A stretch of DNA of 64,000 nt, from positions 154,699,482 to 154,763,481 of the forward strand of contig OX578276.1 of assembly GCA_951217055.1 (NCBI GenBank), given 5' to 3'. This document shows positions 24,180 to 35,996 of this stretch, one piece after another. The notes under the pieces are model-generated. The model saw only the letters and a list, made by a program, of their open reading frames with translations. It did no database searches and was not told the DNA's origin. The translations under genes were made by a program, and so were the position numbers. Source of the DNA: Gerris lacustris. Its lineage: Eukaryota; Arthropoda; Insecta; Hemiptera; Gerridae. Each line of letters starts with the position of its first letter. Positions within the stretch are counted from its first letter, which is position 1.

Positions 24180-25140
24180 ATTATAGATAGGTATACCAAG
24201 AACTCATGCTCTATAGTTGCACAATATTTAATTCATGAGGATAATATTTTTGTTAGCTAATATTCAAAGAAAATTACGCTATTGCAATGGCTTCAAAATT
24301 TTTGTAATGCGAATTTTTGAAAATTTTTACCATGGAAATCCGTTTTAGACCATTCTGAATCGATTTCTAAAATTTAACACTTTTTTATGTATGTATATAT
24401 GTGTCACTCCAGACGATATCTCCCCTTAGGATGCACTTGAAAATTTCAAACAAATTTTAAAATGTCAATAATATCAAAAGAAAAGATGAGTTCGTTGGCC
24501 AGAATTTTTGGAGTTCATTTAGGGGTCAAATTTTTACAATTTAGGGTCAAAAATAGCATAAATAAGTGTTTTTTCCATTTTACCCCCCTTTTATATGAAA
24601 ATATGATAAAAGTGTACATAATAACAATTACTGAACTCTTGAAGAGCTTTCCAACGACATGTATCTTGAAGGGTTTATACTATTTTGACTTTTGTACCCT
24701 GTACCCTTGTGTACCAATTTTTTTTTTTCACCTATGTAAATTCTAAACCAAAATTTTCCTATATTATCATAAGCCAATAATACGCACATTTCTTTGAAAA
24801 TTCGCTCATTAAGTCATGGTGCATGACTGGACTTTTTTAATAATATTTTCTTTGTTTGCTACAAGTAATTATGATTTTATTGTTGAATAATTTCTTTATT
24901 TATGTTAATAATTTGTTTCTTTATTGATAATTAATAAACAATGTTTAATGGTAATTATAATTCAAATTGTACTTGTTGTCTTTAAATATTGCGTTTCACT
25001 CGGTTCCCCCTCCCCCCAATAAATTAAAGTGACTAATGCAGATGTAGATTTATGCCTGATAAAATGCTAAACTTAGCATAGTAGTAAGACCGTAGCCTTG
25101 ATATGGTCAGATGAGAAATAACTTACTTAATTATTGCAAA
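24180..25140. repeat. L1-L2 spacer with repeat family L
   Basis: 24410-24760 ('AAAATATGATAAAAGTGTAC', 'CTTTCCAACGACATGTATC') is repeated at 59370-59560 and 59690-59960. 24005-24175 is a CG-rich stretch with GTGCGGTACGCAACTCG and its degenerate inverse. No gene. Confidence 0.45.
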
Positions 25141-25196
25141 CATTGTTATAAATATTACAATTATTAGTCAACAGTCTTTCAGTCCGCAGAAGAAAT
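25096..25196 (+). promoter_or_regulatory. L2 promoter, TATA box, initiator and 16-nt first exon
   Basis: TATAAATA at 25147-25154 lies 34 nt before the A of a TCAGT initiator (A = 25181). The 16-nt exon AGTCCGCAGAAGAAAT ends at 25196 before the donor GTAAGT. It would splice to the TTTGTTTAG acceptor that directly precedes the L2 ATG at 29680. CCTTGAT at 25096 echoes the FTZ-F1-like site of L1. The best-formed promoter of the three. Confidence 0.55.
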
Positions 25197-25586
25197 GTAA
25201 GTTTTCTTTGTCTTCTATATAATATTTATTATTTTACTTAATAGGCGTCATGGGCAATGGGCACCCATAGTCCAGAATTTAAGTGGGGTCAAAATGATAT
25301 ATTATTTTTTGCATCTCTTATTCTTTGAAACTTATTGTAGCTTCTAAAAACGTGGAAATGAAAGTAATAATATAATACTATATTATATAGGTATAGGTAA
25401 TTAAATGTTTTGTATCAAATGTTTAATTAAATTATATTATATTTTAAACTTAATAGCTTGTTCTTGAACATTTTTATATTCTTATTTTACGATTTTGGTA
25501 GTATTCATACTACGGAACGATTAAATTTTAATTTAAATCAAATTATAATTATTAACAACTACGGGAAACAACCAGAGAAAAATACA

Positions 25587-25659
25587 CTCCAGCGCTGGGA
25601 TTTAACCACAGGCCTCTATATTTCCAGTATAGCGCTCTACCAACTAAGCTACGCAGGAG
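25587..25659 (-). ncRNA. tRNA-like sequence, left arm (SINE-derived)
   Basis: Reads CTCCTGC..GCTGGAG (acceptor stem, 6 of 7 pairs), TAGCTTAGTTGGTAGAGC (D-arm/A-box), a perfect 5-bp anticodon stem CTATA/TATAG with loop CTGGAAA (formal anticodon GGA). The T-arm is degenerate: GGTTAAATCCC lacks C56 and two stem pairs. A serine tRNA would need a long variable arm, which is absent, so a tRNA-derived SINE head is likelier than a working tRNA. Confidence 0.55.
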
Positions 25660-25874
25660 AATGAATTTCTCTGACGTTAATCATTAACCTTGTCCCGAAT
25701 TTAAGCTTTCAATTTTCCACAAATCAGAGAAGTCAACATTAATGACAAAGAACTAGATCGAGAAATAACGCTTCTCGATCTAGTTCTTTGTCATTAATGT
25801 TGACTTCTCTGATTTGTGGAAAATTGAAAGCTTAAATTCGGGACAAGGTATCATTAACGTCAGAGAAATTCATT

Positions 25875-25947
25875 CTCCTGCGTAGCTTAGTTGGTAGAGC
25901 GCTATACTGGAAATATAGAGGCCTGTGGTTAAATCCCAGCGCTGGAG
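25875..25947 (+). ncRNA. tRNA-like sequence, right arm (SINE-derived)
   Basis: Identical in sequence to the left-arm copy, opposite strand. Same A-box, same degenerate B-box. Confidence 0.55.
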
Positions 25948-26147
25948 TGTATTTTTCTCTGGTTGTTTCCCGTAGTTGTTGATAATTATAATTTGATTTA
26001 AATTAAAATTTTTATATTCTATTATCTAATATAATAGTCTGTGAATGAGAGTGGCACATAGCGTCCTCACGTCCTACTTCCAATACTTTAATGATTTTAT
26101 TCTACCTATTATTATTAAATTTGTCATTTTATCAACACTTTTATTAC

Positions 26148-26168
26148 CCCCCCCCCCCCCCCCCCCCT
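26148..26168. repeat. Poly(C) tract
   Basis: About 19 consecutive C. Similar C or G runs occur at ~3465, ~20697, ~21788, ~37230, ~37738, ~43565, ~50411, ~51312, ~51757, ~56295 and ~58261. Confidence 0.9.
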
Positions 26169-26468
26169 AGAAGATGAACAGAAAGGACTGATCTAACTTT
26201 GAATTTTATCTAGTATTGGTGCTCATGTTTCATCATTCCTCTCTCCAATGGAAAACTCCTAGGATTAAATGCATAATTTTGCATAAAATTTAAACGTGGA
26301 GTAGTTATAAACTATAGAACATAGTTTTTTTGGCATTACCAGAAGAATAAGCTTGGGCTCTTGAAATTGTGGTTTGACATGGAGGGATAGATGCAGGTAA
26401 TGAAACTAAGAATGAATATGCACACAGTCAAGTATTATGGATTATTTGATTGCTACTATATTACTGTA

Positions 26469-26757
26469 TGCCTTAGTAATCTGTTGGCCTTAGTAATCTG
26501 TTGGCCTTAGTAATCTGTTGGCCTTAGTAATCTGTTGGCCTTAGTAATCTGTTAGCCTTAGTAATCTGTTGGCCTTAGTAATCTGTTGGCCTTAGTAATC
26601 TGTCAGCCTTAGTAATCTGTTGGCCTTAGTAATCTGTTAGCCTTAGTAATCTGTCAGCCTTAGTAATCTGTTAGCCTTAGTAATCTGTTGGCCTTAGTAA
26701 TCTGTTAGCCTTAGTAATCTGTTGGCCTTAGTAATCTGTCAGCCTTAGTAATCTGTT
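26469..26757. repeat. 17-bp minisatellite, ~17 units
   Basis: Unit GCCTTAGTAATCTGTTG, with variant units TTA and TCA at the TTG position arranged in a semi-regular order. No spacers, so not CRISPR. In L2 intron 1. Confidence 0.95.
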
Positions 26758-27049
26758 GGTCAAATAATTGTTCAGGAATAAAAAAATAAAGCAATATTTT
26801 AAATTCATTTTTTTATAAAATTCTAAATTGGCATACATTTTCAAAAGTACGGGTAAATGCAATCATTTAAATAGGAAAATAATTGTAATGATTGGATTCT
26901 AACAGAATGCAAGGCAATTTTGTATCTAATACGACTGCAGCTGACTTTTGTGAATCCTACATGCGCATTTATTTACTTTGTATGATTTAGAAACCTCAGA
27001 AAACTCCAATCAGGTATGTCGGACTTAAGTCCATCTAGATTTGAGGGTT

Positions 27050-27898
27050 TTATTTTTTAGGGTTTCGTTGGTAAAACCAAAAATAGAAACCCTTATAGAT
27101 TCGTTCCTGTGCCTTTCTGTCTGCATGTCACTCTCTACGGTTCCAATTCCTTTTTATTAATACTGGTCTTATATTACTTTGCTTTGTAAGTTTCATCGCA
27201 CATTTTCGTTTCCCCAATTTTGAATACTTCCCGTGATTCAATCTTTCCCAAATTTTGCACATAGATACAACTAACTAAGGTGAAGAATACAGAAACCAAA
27301 AAAAAAAAAAAATGGCGACAAATTTGTTTGCTTTTTAAGTTTAATCGCACACATATTACCCCAATTTTGAACCACTTACAGTCATTCAATCTTTCCCAAA
27401 TTTTGCACATAGATACAACTAAGGTGAAGAATACGGAAAAAAAAAAAAAAAAAAAAGTTGAAAATAAGACCAGTTTTGAAAAATTGCATTTTTATATTAA
27501 TTATTATAATCAATTTAAATTATTATTATTATAATTATTATTAAAGGTCATTTTGATGCTGACACAGGCAAAATATAGCGAATTAAAAATTATCAGCTAT
27601 TCATATTCAACATGGCGCATATTTTATGTCATACGAAAACAAAAAAAATTTTTGTGAAATTTTCAGAGGGGTATCAAATGAATGGTATTAGAGAGTAGAT
27701 TACAATAATTAATATAAAAATGCCATTTTTCAAAACTGGTCTTATTTTCAACCATTTCTTTTTTTTTTTCTTTTTTTTCTGTATTCTTCACCTTAGTTGT
27801 ATCTATGTGCAAAATTTGGGGAAGATTGAATGACGGAAAGTGGTTCAAAATTGGGGTAATAGGTGTGCGATGAAACTTAAAAAGCAAATAAATTTAAC

Positions 27899-27905
<7 letters not shown>
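27050..27905. repeat. Repeat A copy 5 and an adjoining foldback
   Basis: 27058 carries the GGGTTTCGTTGGTAAAACC head. 27270-27500 is then inverted at 27706-27905 ('ACATAGATACAACTAAGGTG' near 27409 against its inverse near 27795; 'AAAATAAGACCAGTTTTGAA' against its inverse near 27733). The arms contain runs of A or T up to ~40 nt. Confidence 0.6.
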
Positions 27906-27941
<36 letters not shown>

Positions 27942-28139
27942 TGATGGGTCGTGAGGGGTGAATTAAATATTACTTAATTTTTCTTAACATTTGGCTGTAT
28001 TTCGTCCCATTAGGGACATCATCAGGCCTGTAACAAGGTATTTCAACAACAAACATTATTATCATTAACAATTCACAATTTTGATAAATAACATTTCCTT
28101 ATCCAATAACTATTTCTTAATCTTACCAGACTTTTAGAT

Positions 28140-29200
28140 CTTATCAGACAAACGTACTTACAATACTATTCGTAGACGACTAACTAACTTACTGAAACGA
28201 TACAATGACGATAGATTTGCAGAATTCACGTCAAACATTGCAAACAGACACAAATCTTTATGGAGTGCGACCCGACGACTCCTCTCCTATAAATCTACTC
28301 CTTCTATTATATTAAAAAATATTTAAGTAATGTTAAAGTAAATTATAATGTATATAAGATTTAAGAAATAGATAATAATAATATAATTTGCAATAATAAT
28401 ATTCCATGAGAGTAGATATTTAGGCCACTGCCTCTTCAGACGTCTTGGAGGGTTACCTGGAATATGTTGAGAGGACATGAGTTGTACAAGAGGATTAGGA
28501 TGATGGGATAAGGATTCGTGGAACTTTCGATATCGGGATTCGGATAGATTTCGGACAAAAGGAACGTTCAGGTCTTCATGGAGAGTAAGGTTGTAAACGT
28601 AGTAAGGAGCATCGGTAATTTTTCGAAGAATGTTTGACTGAAGGATTTGGAGACGATGGGAATTTGAAGGCTTGGTGCTGCCCCACACTTCTAGACCGTA
28701 GGTCCAAGCTGGCTTTAAGACTACATTGTAGATACGAAGTTTGTTATTCAGAGAAATCTTAGACCTGCGATCCAGAAGACCGAGCAGTAACTTGAATCTT
28801 CGTGTAATGTCAGTATGTTTTGTCTTAGTGTGTAGTTGCCATGTTAATGGACGGTCAAGGGTAAGGCCAAGGTATCGGACGGAGTTGGACTGAGGAATGG
28901 GATCTTGATTAAGGATGACTGGAGGACATGTGGCGTGACGAAGGGCAAAGGTGACATGCACACTTTTCTGCTCGTTAATTTTGATCCTCCATTTCCTCAA
29001 GCAAGCTTCCAGGAGTAACAAGTGACTTTGGGTATTATCGGATGCAAGATGGTGGTTTTCATGGACAGAGAGGATGGCCTTATCATCTGCAAAGGTGGCA
29101 AGGGTTGTTGTGGGATGTCATAAGTATATAGGGAATAAAGGAGAGGTCCTAGGATGCTGCCCTGAGGTAATCCAGCACCTACAGGGCAGATAACGGAATC
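28140..29200 (-). pseudogene. Rearranged Jockey-like LINE fragment
   Basis: On the - strand, from ~29200 leftward: VGAGLPQGSILGPLLYSL (RT palm), FADDKA (catalytic YADD equivalent, ~29075, after a frameshift), then the thumb and C-terminal region (29021-28430) to the conserved NPPRRLKRQWP end. Immediately left, 28140-28322 on the opposite strand encodes the pre-RT stretch ('TYNTIRRRLTNLLKRYNDDR', 'LWSATRRLL'). The element is therefore an inversion-containing relic. Close to the copy at 19635-20680. In L2 intron 1. Confidence 0.8.
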
Positions 29201-29679
29201 TATAGATCTTTAAATCTTTAGATTGTTACTCTCTTCTGTTTCTTATAAGCGGAGTAACATTCTATTACAGTGATTTTCCTGAAAAACGAATTTCTCTCAT
29301 AAATTCCTAGACTGAAATCCGTTTCAGACATTATGAAAATGTCCAGTCTTGTGTCAGTCTTTCAGTCTCTCTGACCATCGACATTTAGTATCCTTAAAAC
29401 CTCCTCATCTTATTTTAATGGAATTAGGGTGGTAGGTCATAATTAGCTCATTGTTGATCCAATTTTAGTTTTATTCGTCTATGCGAATTTAATATATCTT
29501 AAAAAAAGTATGCCCTCAGTAGGAATTGAAAATTATTCATATCTCATGTAACCATTCGTCCAATAATATCCTATTAGTTTATAAAAAAATTGACATATGG
29601 AAGCTACATGTGCTGCATTGTTGCTGTTTTATTTGATTTTAAACTACTTTATTTCTATACATATTGTATTTTTGTTTAG

Positions 29680-32600
29680 ATGATAGGAGTTGTAATAATT
29701 TCAATGCTGATATCTGTTATCAGTGGATGTACCTTACCTGATTGGAAGGTTGATAACAAAGACAAGATGGTAAGTTTTGTATAATGGAGTTTTAAGAGAT
29801 TTTCTCTTTTTTTTATCGACTGTTAATAGGTTGCATGTAATTGGTTTTTCTCCATCTATTAAAAATAAAATATTTTTCCTTTTTTGCAAAGTGTGACAAG
29901 CACATTAAATATAGTTATGCCCAGCTCATTAGGTAATTTGGGGTGGGTTGCAGTTAAAAAAAAAAATGAAATTAATTAGAATAAAAAATGAAATTATAAC
30001 ATATTTATGTTTTTTTCTGAGCGCCCGGTTCTTTTGAAGGAGGAAGAACCAACCCCCTAAAATCGTTTTCAAAAGTTAGATTCCAACCACAAGGTGACAT
30101 CTTAGAATTAGTGTCGTTAATTATTTATTGAATTTTGCTGTTATCAGTATGCAGGTAAATGGTACGTGTACAAGCATAGAATAGTTGAGGATTATCAGAA
30201 GGAAATGACGAGATGTTTGTACGGGGAAATGACTCAAGATGCAGAAAACCCACTAAAGTGGACATCTGTTTACGGATACACAAATAAAATCACGTAACTA
30301 TCATTAAATGTACACAATTTTGAATAATAGTATTTTAACTAAAAATATCTAAATTAATTACTCTATCTTGTGCTCGTTATTTAGTAAATTAGATGAAAAT
30401 TAAAGATTTTAAGTAACATTAATATTCGGGAAATGTCAGCCTAAAAGGCGTTAATATTAATTTGAAAATTAATAATTTTTAATAATTCGGGAAAAGATCT
30501 CACTGGAGCCCAATTGGTACCACTAAGTTATTTATTTTAAAGATGGAGAATTTGTTCATGAACTAAGCAAATGAACGAGCTCTTTCAAAAAAAGCAATTG
30601 AATAAGCGCTTGCTAACAAATAAGGGTACTTCGTTAGATTGTTACTCCCCTATGTTGGTTTAGAATATAAATGACTTCGACTAAATAACTATTACGAAAA
30701 AAAAATGTTAGAAAACGTTAGAAAAATGGATGTAGTAACAGTCTAAAGAAGAATATTCCGTACACCATCTTTAGATTGTTACTCCCCTCTGTTTTTTTTT
30801 ATAAAGGGAGTAACAATCTAAAGAAGTACCCAAATAAAATGTTCTCTGTTTAATTTATAAGGTTTTAATAATGTTATATTTTAAAACGGATTCACTATAG
30901 GGCACGATATGACTTGTTTTCACTTTTGAGATAGGAATATTTATAATAGTTACAAATCTCTTACATATTATATAACGCTAAAATTATTGTTATTATTTAG
31001 CCATTTATTACGTTTCCATGAGTTTTCAAAACAGTTTTGACAACGATTTTGGTATTCAAAACCCCATGAAAACAGTTTTGGAATTCAAAATCCCATGAAA
31101 ACGGTTTTGGTATTCAAAAACCCATGAGAACAGTTTTTGTATTCAAAAACCAATGAGAACGGTTTTGGTATTCAAAAACCCATGAAAACGGTTTTGGTAT
31201 TCAAAAACCCATGAAAACGGTTTTGGTATTCAAAATCACATGAAAACGGTTTTGGTATTCAAAAACCCATGAGAACAGTTTTGGTATTCAAAAACCCAAG
31301 AAAACGGGTTTGGTATTCAAAAACCCATGAAAACGGTTTTGGTATTCAAAAACCCATGAAAACGGTCATTTCAAACGTTTTGAGTTCGAAGTCTAAGCAA
31401 CAAATTTTTGATTTTGTACTGAAACTGTTTAAAAAAAAATAATCGGGTTTTGAATAATTGAAAACAGAATTGAGACATGTATGTAGACATACGGTAGGTA
31501 TGATGAGCAGAGATATTATAACCTGACAGCTATAACTAGTGTTAAAACTTATAGTTTTTCAAAATTATTTTGAAAACTCATTTGGAAACTCCTCATGAAA
31601 ACACTTTTAGTTTGAAACTAAAACATTTTTCAAAACTGTTTTGAGAATTCATGGAAACTTAATATATGTCGTGTTTGTTAACATCGGAGAAATTGTCAAA
31701 TTATTTCTCTTCTCTCTCACTGACTACATCTGGTACTACTTGTAGTCTCCATAATTTGAGCCACCAAGTAGTTTATTTTATTACCTTTTAGAAGTTTTCT
31801 TCCACCTTATATTGACTTTTTTTAAAATAATACTTTATAACTAGATATAACATTCAAAACTCGTAGCTATATCTTGGTAGCACAAAAAAGTAAAATTAAA
31901 TAAATTAATTTAGATATCTATTTAGATATTATTATATCTATTTGAAGACCAACAAATCAAAACAAACATTTAGTCACATTAGTCTTCGCCGTAGAGACAA
32001 TATTCGATTAGATAAATAACGAGCCATTAAGCCCGTGGCCACGGGCTTAATTTTATATTATAAAAAAAAAAAAAATACACTGCCAATTAGTGTGGCACAT
32101 AGCTTCCTCGCATCCTATTATGCACTTTATTGTTATATTAACATTAAAGTTTTATTACTTTATTGTTATAGTGTTTATTGTGTAAGAACAATTAATATTT
32201 TTTAGCGATCTTTAACACTTTATAGGGGTGTCGCTGTAGGTTTTACTAAAAAATTGTATTTGAAAAAAATGTTCGTCTCATTGAATAGATAAGGTTTGAT
32301 TTTTTTCCCGACCGAAAACTCTTTTTAATTTTGAATTTGAAGTTCACGTTTACGCGAGCGTTGCGCGTGAACGCTTGAACGATTAACGTTGTCCAACGAA
32401 CTCGACCTGAGCATTGGTAAAATAAATATGTCTACCAAATTTCATCAAAATCGGGCAACATTTACTCAATTTATCGTCGCACGTTTCACGATTCGCGGAC
32501 ACACAGACCGACAGACAGACAGACACGGAACCAAAAATGTTCCCTGATGTCTGAAACGGATTTCTTTCTTGGTATTTTTAAAATCGGAGGCATACAACTT

Positions 32601-35600
32601 TTTTGTTCTCAAAAGTGAACACAATGCTTCCGTTACCTTCGGTAAGCTCGGAAGCAATAATTGAGATATCTAATTAAAGACCAACAAATCAAAATAAACA
32701 TAATTTTTTATTGGAAATAAATGGGCTGCCTTAATAGCAAATAATTTCAAGATGAGTTGTCGCCTTCGGGATAGTACTCGATTATATAAATGATAATAGA
32801 AGGAAATATATAAAAAAATCGATATAAATATTTGTTAATGTTGAAGTGGAAAGGATGAGACGGTGACACTTCATGGTTCATCACAGAAGGAAAATTCAGG
32901 ACACTACAGCTACGAACCACCTTTTGGTAATAAGAACTTAAAATGTTAATATGTTTAATGGAATAGTATATTAACTAACAAGATAGTAAAGTATAAAGTT
33001 TTAAGCCAGGGGCTCTAATTTGGCACGAACCTATAAAATAAAGTTTAATATGCATGTATTAGTGTTATTTGAACCACTTTATACATAATATGGTTCCTGG
33101 GTTTAAGTTTAAAACCACTTATTTGTAAGTTGAAATAGAATTGAAATACATTTTTTTTTACTTGTTGATGAACACTCTATTATTTTATATTTTATTTACA
33201 GATTAAAAACTAACTGTAGGAAAAATTTAATGTGCAACTCGAGCTTAAAGTGTCTTTGCTGCACTCGAGAAACCTTTCCACCCCCTCACCTGCGGCTCGT
33301 GCGTAAATATTTCTCTCGAGTGCAGCAAAGTGCCACTTTGCGCACTAGTTGCACAAATAACTATTTTACACCATGGGGGCGCCAAATTGAATCTTCAGCG
33401 ACCTTTTGTTTCCGAATCTACCAAGGTAGCGGAAGTATTATGTTTACTTTTGGGAGGTGAACATTTTTTCGCTTCCAAATTAAAATTTCCACTTGCACTT
33501 ACGTTTTAGACCTTCCTGAGCTGAAAACATTTAGTTCATATGTCGTGTCCCTCTATCTATCGATCTATGTGTACACGAATCCTTACAACTCGCATAAAGA
33601 CCAATTTCAAGGAAATTTCAATTTATTTAACTCTAGATAGATAGTCAATAGAATATCAATTCCATCGCTCGCGAAGCAATGGTGACCTCTGCGCTAAAAG
33701 CCTCCAAACGTCAATTTCTCACGACATAATGATCCTATTTCGTTTAAATGTGGAGAATAATTTAACCGAATTTTTAACCGTATGTGGAATTTAGTATATC
33801 TTAAAAAAGTATGCCCCCAGTAGGAATTAAAAACTTTTTTTTTTTTATTTGTTTGAGTCCTTTATTGAGGATCGAACGTATGATGATGAGATGTACGATG
33901 ATGCCATATGAATTAGATCGAATATGTCGTGGCCCCTGCCCAAGCGTAAACATGAGATCCTTGTCATTCGCATAACTTCTACAATTTGCATCCGATTTTT
34001 TAAATTTAGTTTCGTGTCTGTCGGTCAGTCTGTGCATCCATGTATCCTTGCCACACGCGTAATTCCTCAAATGTCATCTGATATTGATAATTTTCAGGGA
34101 TTATGCGGGTTAGAATTTCATTATATAATTAGATTTATATTATCCACTGGGAATGCGTAAATATAAAAATCCGCCAAACATCTATGTCTCAAGCTCTAAC
34201 GAACTGATTTTGCTCAGATTGAAGGATTGTTAGGGACTGATCCCCTATGAATTTGTTTTTGAGGCAACTAAGTTACCGCACTAATTATTAGCAGTTTATT
34301 TTTTCTTGAAATGATCGGATTAGTTCTCCATATCAATGGAGGGATGTGAAAACCGACTTCGTCCCTGGGCGCAACAAAGCATATCCAATACTCTTTTAAT
34401 GACAGTTTTTTTATTGTAGAGATGAACGAGTCGATTGTTTGCGGTGATGTCGAAGGAGTTCGGATGCATTTAACGATGGGATATTCTAAATCATGTCCAG
34501 GTTTGTAAAATATACTGGAATCATAATCAAAGTAATTTAATTCTTGATTAGTTGGGTATTTTAAGGAAATTTGAATTTTCCTTAAAATACCCAACTAATT
34601 AATAATTTATACTACAAGGAATAATCTACTAATTCATGTAATTTAATTGTCTCTGTTTAATTATAGCTGAGAATAATTGCGCTGTGATTATTTCATTGAA
34701 TAGAATAAAAGTATTATTTTTAATTTTAATTTTATTACTTAGTCATAAATATTTATAGCTTGTTGCGAAACTAAAAATATCACCGTATGTCTGAAACGCA
34801 ATTATGTTGAGAAGTTAGGATTTTCAGATGCCTAAAATTCTTTAGAAATGATGAATATACTCCCATCACCTTCGGTAAGCTTGAAAGCAACAATATAATC
34901 GCTTTGGAAGTGTAAATTAATTTCCACTATTAATAGATAAAAAAAAATCACTTAAAATAAAACTAAGTATCAGTGAAAATGGTTTATGTCGTTTTATTAT
35001 TACCACTATTATTATTATTATTATTATTATTAATTTTTTTTTTCAATATAATTTATTATTTGTTTATCTTATACAGTAGAACCTCGATAATTCGGACCTC
35101 AAAAATCCGGAACCTCGAAAATCCGGACTGCTTACTGAAAAATTTAATAACTTGAAATTCTATAAAAAAAAAAATCCGAAAGGTGAAAGTGGGACATCTC
35201 TTGCAAAAAAGTATGGTGTGGGGTCATCTAAAACGAAAACGAGATAGCATACTGGGATACGAGTCAAAGCTAGATTCTGAAGAGGGGTCAAAAAACCGGA
35301 AAACGTTACGAACGGCAAATAATACCTTTTAGAAGATGCGATGTACATATGGTTTACCCAAAGAAGAAGCTCAGGCGCACCTTTATCAGGTCCTCTCGTC
35401 TGCGAAAAAGTTGTTTTACAGCATTTTCGAAAATTCGGACAAATCGGTAATTCGGACAGTGTCTGGTCCCAATTAGTCCGAATTATCGAGGTTTCACTGT
35501 ATTTATTTTATTACTCTGAGACTCACACTAACGTATAAATCCTGTAATTAATTACCCACAGCATAATATTATGCATAATGCATCAACTTTTCACTTAATT

Positions 35601-35927
35601 TTGCTTCCAAACTTACCGTAGGTGTGTGATCCTTCTTATAATTATTTTATGTCTCTGATTTCCAAAATTCCAAGACAGAATAACGGGCAGAATAACGGGG
35701 GAATAACGGGACAGGATAACGGGGAGGCTTAAGTTTATTATTATAATGATTTGTTTTTTGTTTTTTTAGATAAGAATCTTGCTGTCTGGTTATGTTTTGA
35801 GAACAGACATAACTCAACTCACCCACCTACATCTGAAGAGCAGATAAAAATGGACCAATGTCTTAAAAGAAATAAAATAGATCCTGAAAGCATGAGTCTT
35901 ATTGATAACGAAAATTGTACTAACTAA
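29680..35927 (+). CDS. L2: secreted lipocalin, second tandem copy
   Basis: Predicted 184-aa lipocalin, the best-preserved copy. Coding exons 29680-29769, 30148-30293, 32847-32926, 34420-34500, 35770-35927; phases 0, 2, 1, 1 as in L1. The ATG directly follows the acceptor TTTGTTTAG. Signal peptide MIGVVIISMLISVISG; YAGKWY at 31-36; Cys at 17, 53, 113, 131, 141, 163, 182. Seven cysteines means one, probably Cys141 (WLCFEN), is free or makes an intermolecular bond. C-terminus DQCLKRNKIDP..DNENCTN. The exon 3 acceptor is GAAG rather than the usual CAG, slightly weak. Secreted, lumen or haemolymph/saliva; ligand unknown. Confidence 0.9.
30640..30830. repeat. Small palindromic repeats (TTAGATTGTTACTCCC)
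   Basis: TTTAGATTGTTACTCCCCTC at 30770 is inverted as GGGAGTAACAATCTAAAG ending ~30822; further copies at 30635, 29217 and (inverse) 18043. A short MITE-like family inside L2 intron 2. Confidence 0.5.
31010..31370. repeat. 29-bp minisatellite, ~11-12 units
   Basis: Unit GGTATTCAAAAACCCATGAA plus AACGGTTTT, with scattered substitutions. Degenerate outlying pieces (GAAAACTCATTT, CAAAACTGTTTTGA) continue to ~31660. In L2 intron 2. Confidence 0.9.
32230..32660. repeat. Repeat family H
   Basis: Contains GTTTACGCGAGCGTTGCGCG, an 'ACAGACCGACAGACAGACAG' run, the palindrome GGAACCAAAAATGTTCC and the end 'GCTTCCGTTACCTTCGGTAA'. Fragments recur at 10430-10930, 22500-22680, 34860-34890 and 36284-36620. 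Confidence 0.5.
33228..33351. repeat. 124-nt hairpin (GTGCAACT ends)
   Basis: GTGCAACTCGAGC..CTTTGCTGCACTCGAG is inverted as CTCGAGTGCAGCAAAG..AGTTGCAC. ~38-bp stem, GC-rich against its surroundings. A miniature foldback in L2 intron 3. Confidence 0.7.
35074..35499 (+). mobile_element. Tigger/pogo-type DNA transposon remnant
   Basis: Ends CAGTAGAACCTCGATAATTC and its inverse ..GAATTATCGAGGTTTCACTG, with TA on both sides (35072-35073, 35500-35501): the classic Tigger terminus and target. Internally deleted to 426 bp but retains coding traces. In L2 intron 4. Confidence 0.85.
35160..35440 (+). pseudogene. Tigger transposase DNA-binding region, remnant
   Basis: GESGTSLAKKYGVGSS (35178 on) is the first CENP-B-like helix-turn-helix; after stops and a gap, EDAMYIWFTQRRSSGAPLSG (35332 on), followed by PLVCEKV, is the second. 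Both belong to the pogo/Tigger transposase family. Stop codons and the missing DDE domain make it dead. Confidence 0.75.
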
Positions 35928-35990
35928 ACGGAATATATCCTTTACTGATAAGGAGGTTATTAACCACATACTGTAGCCACTCGAGACATT

Positions 35991-35996
35991 AATAAA
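35991..35996 (+). terminator. L2 polyadenylation signal
   Basis: AATAAA 64 nt after the L2 stop codon, the first in the 3' region. No equally clear signal follows the L1 stop. Confidence 0.6.

Larger units (their letters stand above)
25523..26012. repeat. 490-bp near-perfect palindrome with tRNA-like arms
   Basis: Left arm 25523-25764 and right arm 25772-26012 are inverted copies with a 7-nt spacer and only a small mismatch cluster near 25681/25850. Each arm contains the same 73-nt tRNA-like sequence. Located in L2's first intron. Such an arrangement suggests two copies of a tRNA-derived SINE joined head to head. Confidence 0.9.

Noticed and set aside
25587..25947. Functional tRNA-Ser(GGA) pair
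   Set aside because: No long variable arm, degenerate T-arm and B-box, and location in a mobile palindrome; a tRNA-derived SINE is likelier.
26469..26757. CRISPR-like regular repeat array
   Set aside because: 17-bp units are contiguous with no unique spacers; a minisatellite.
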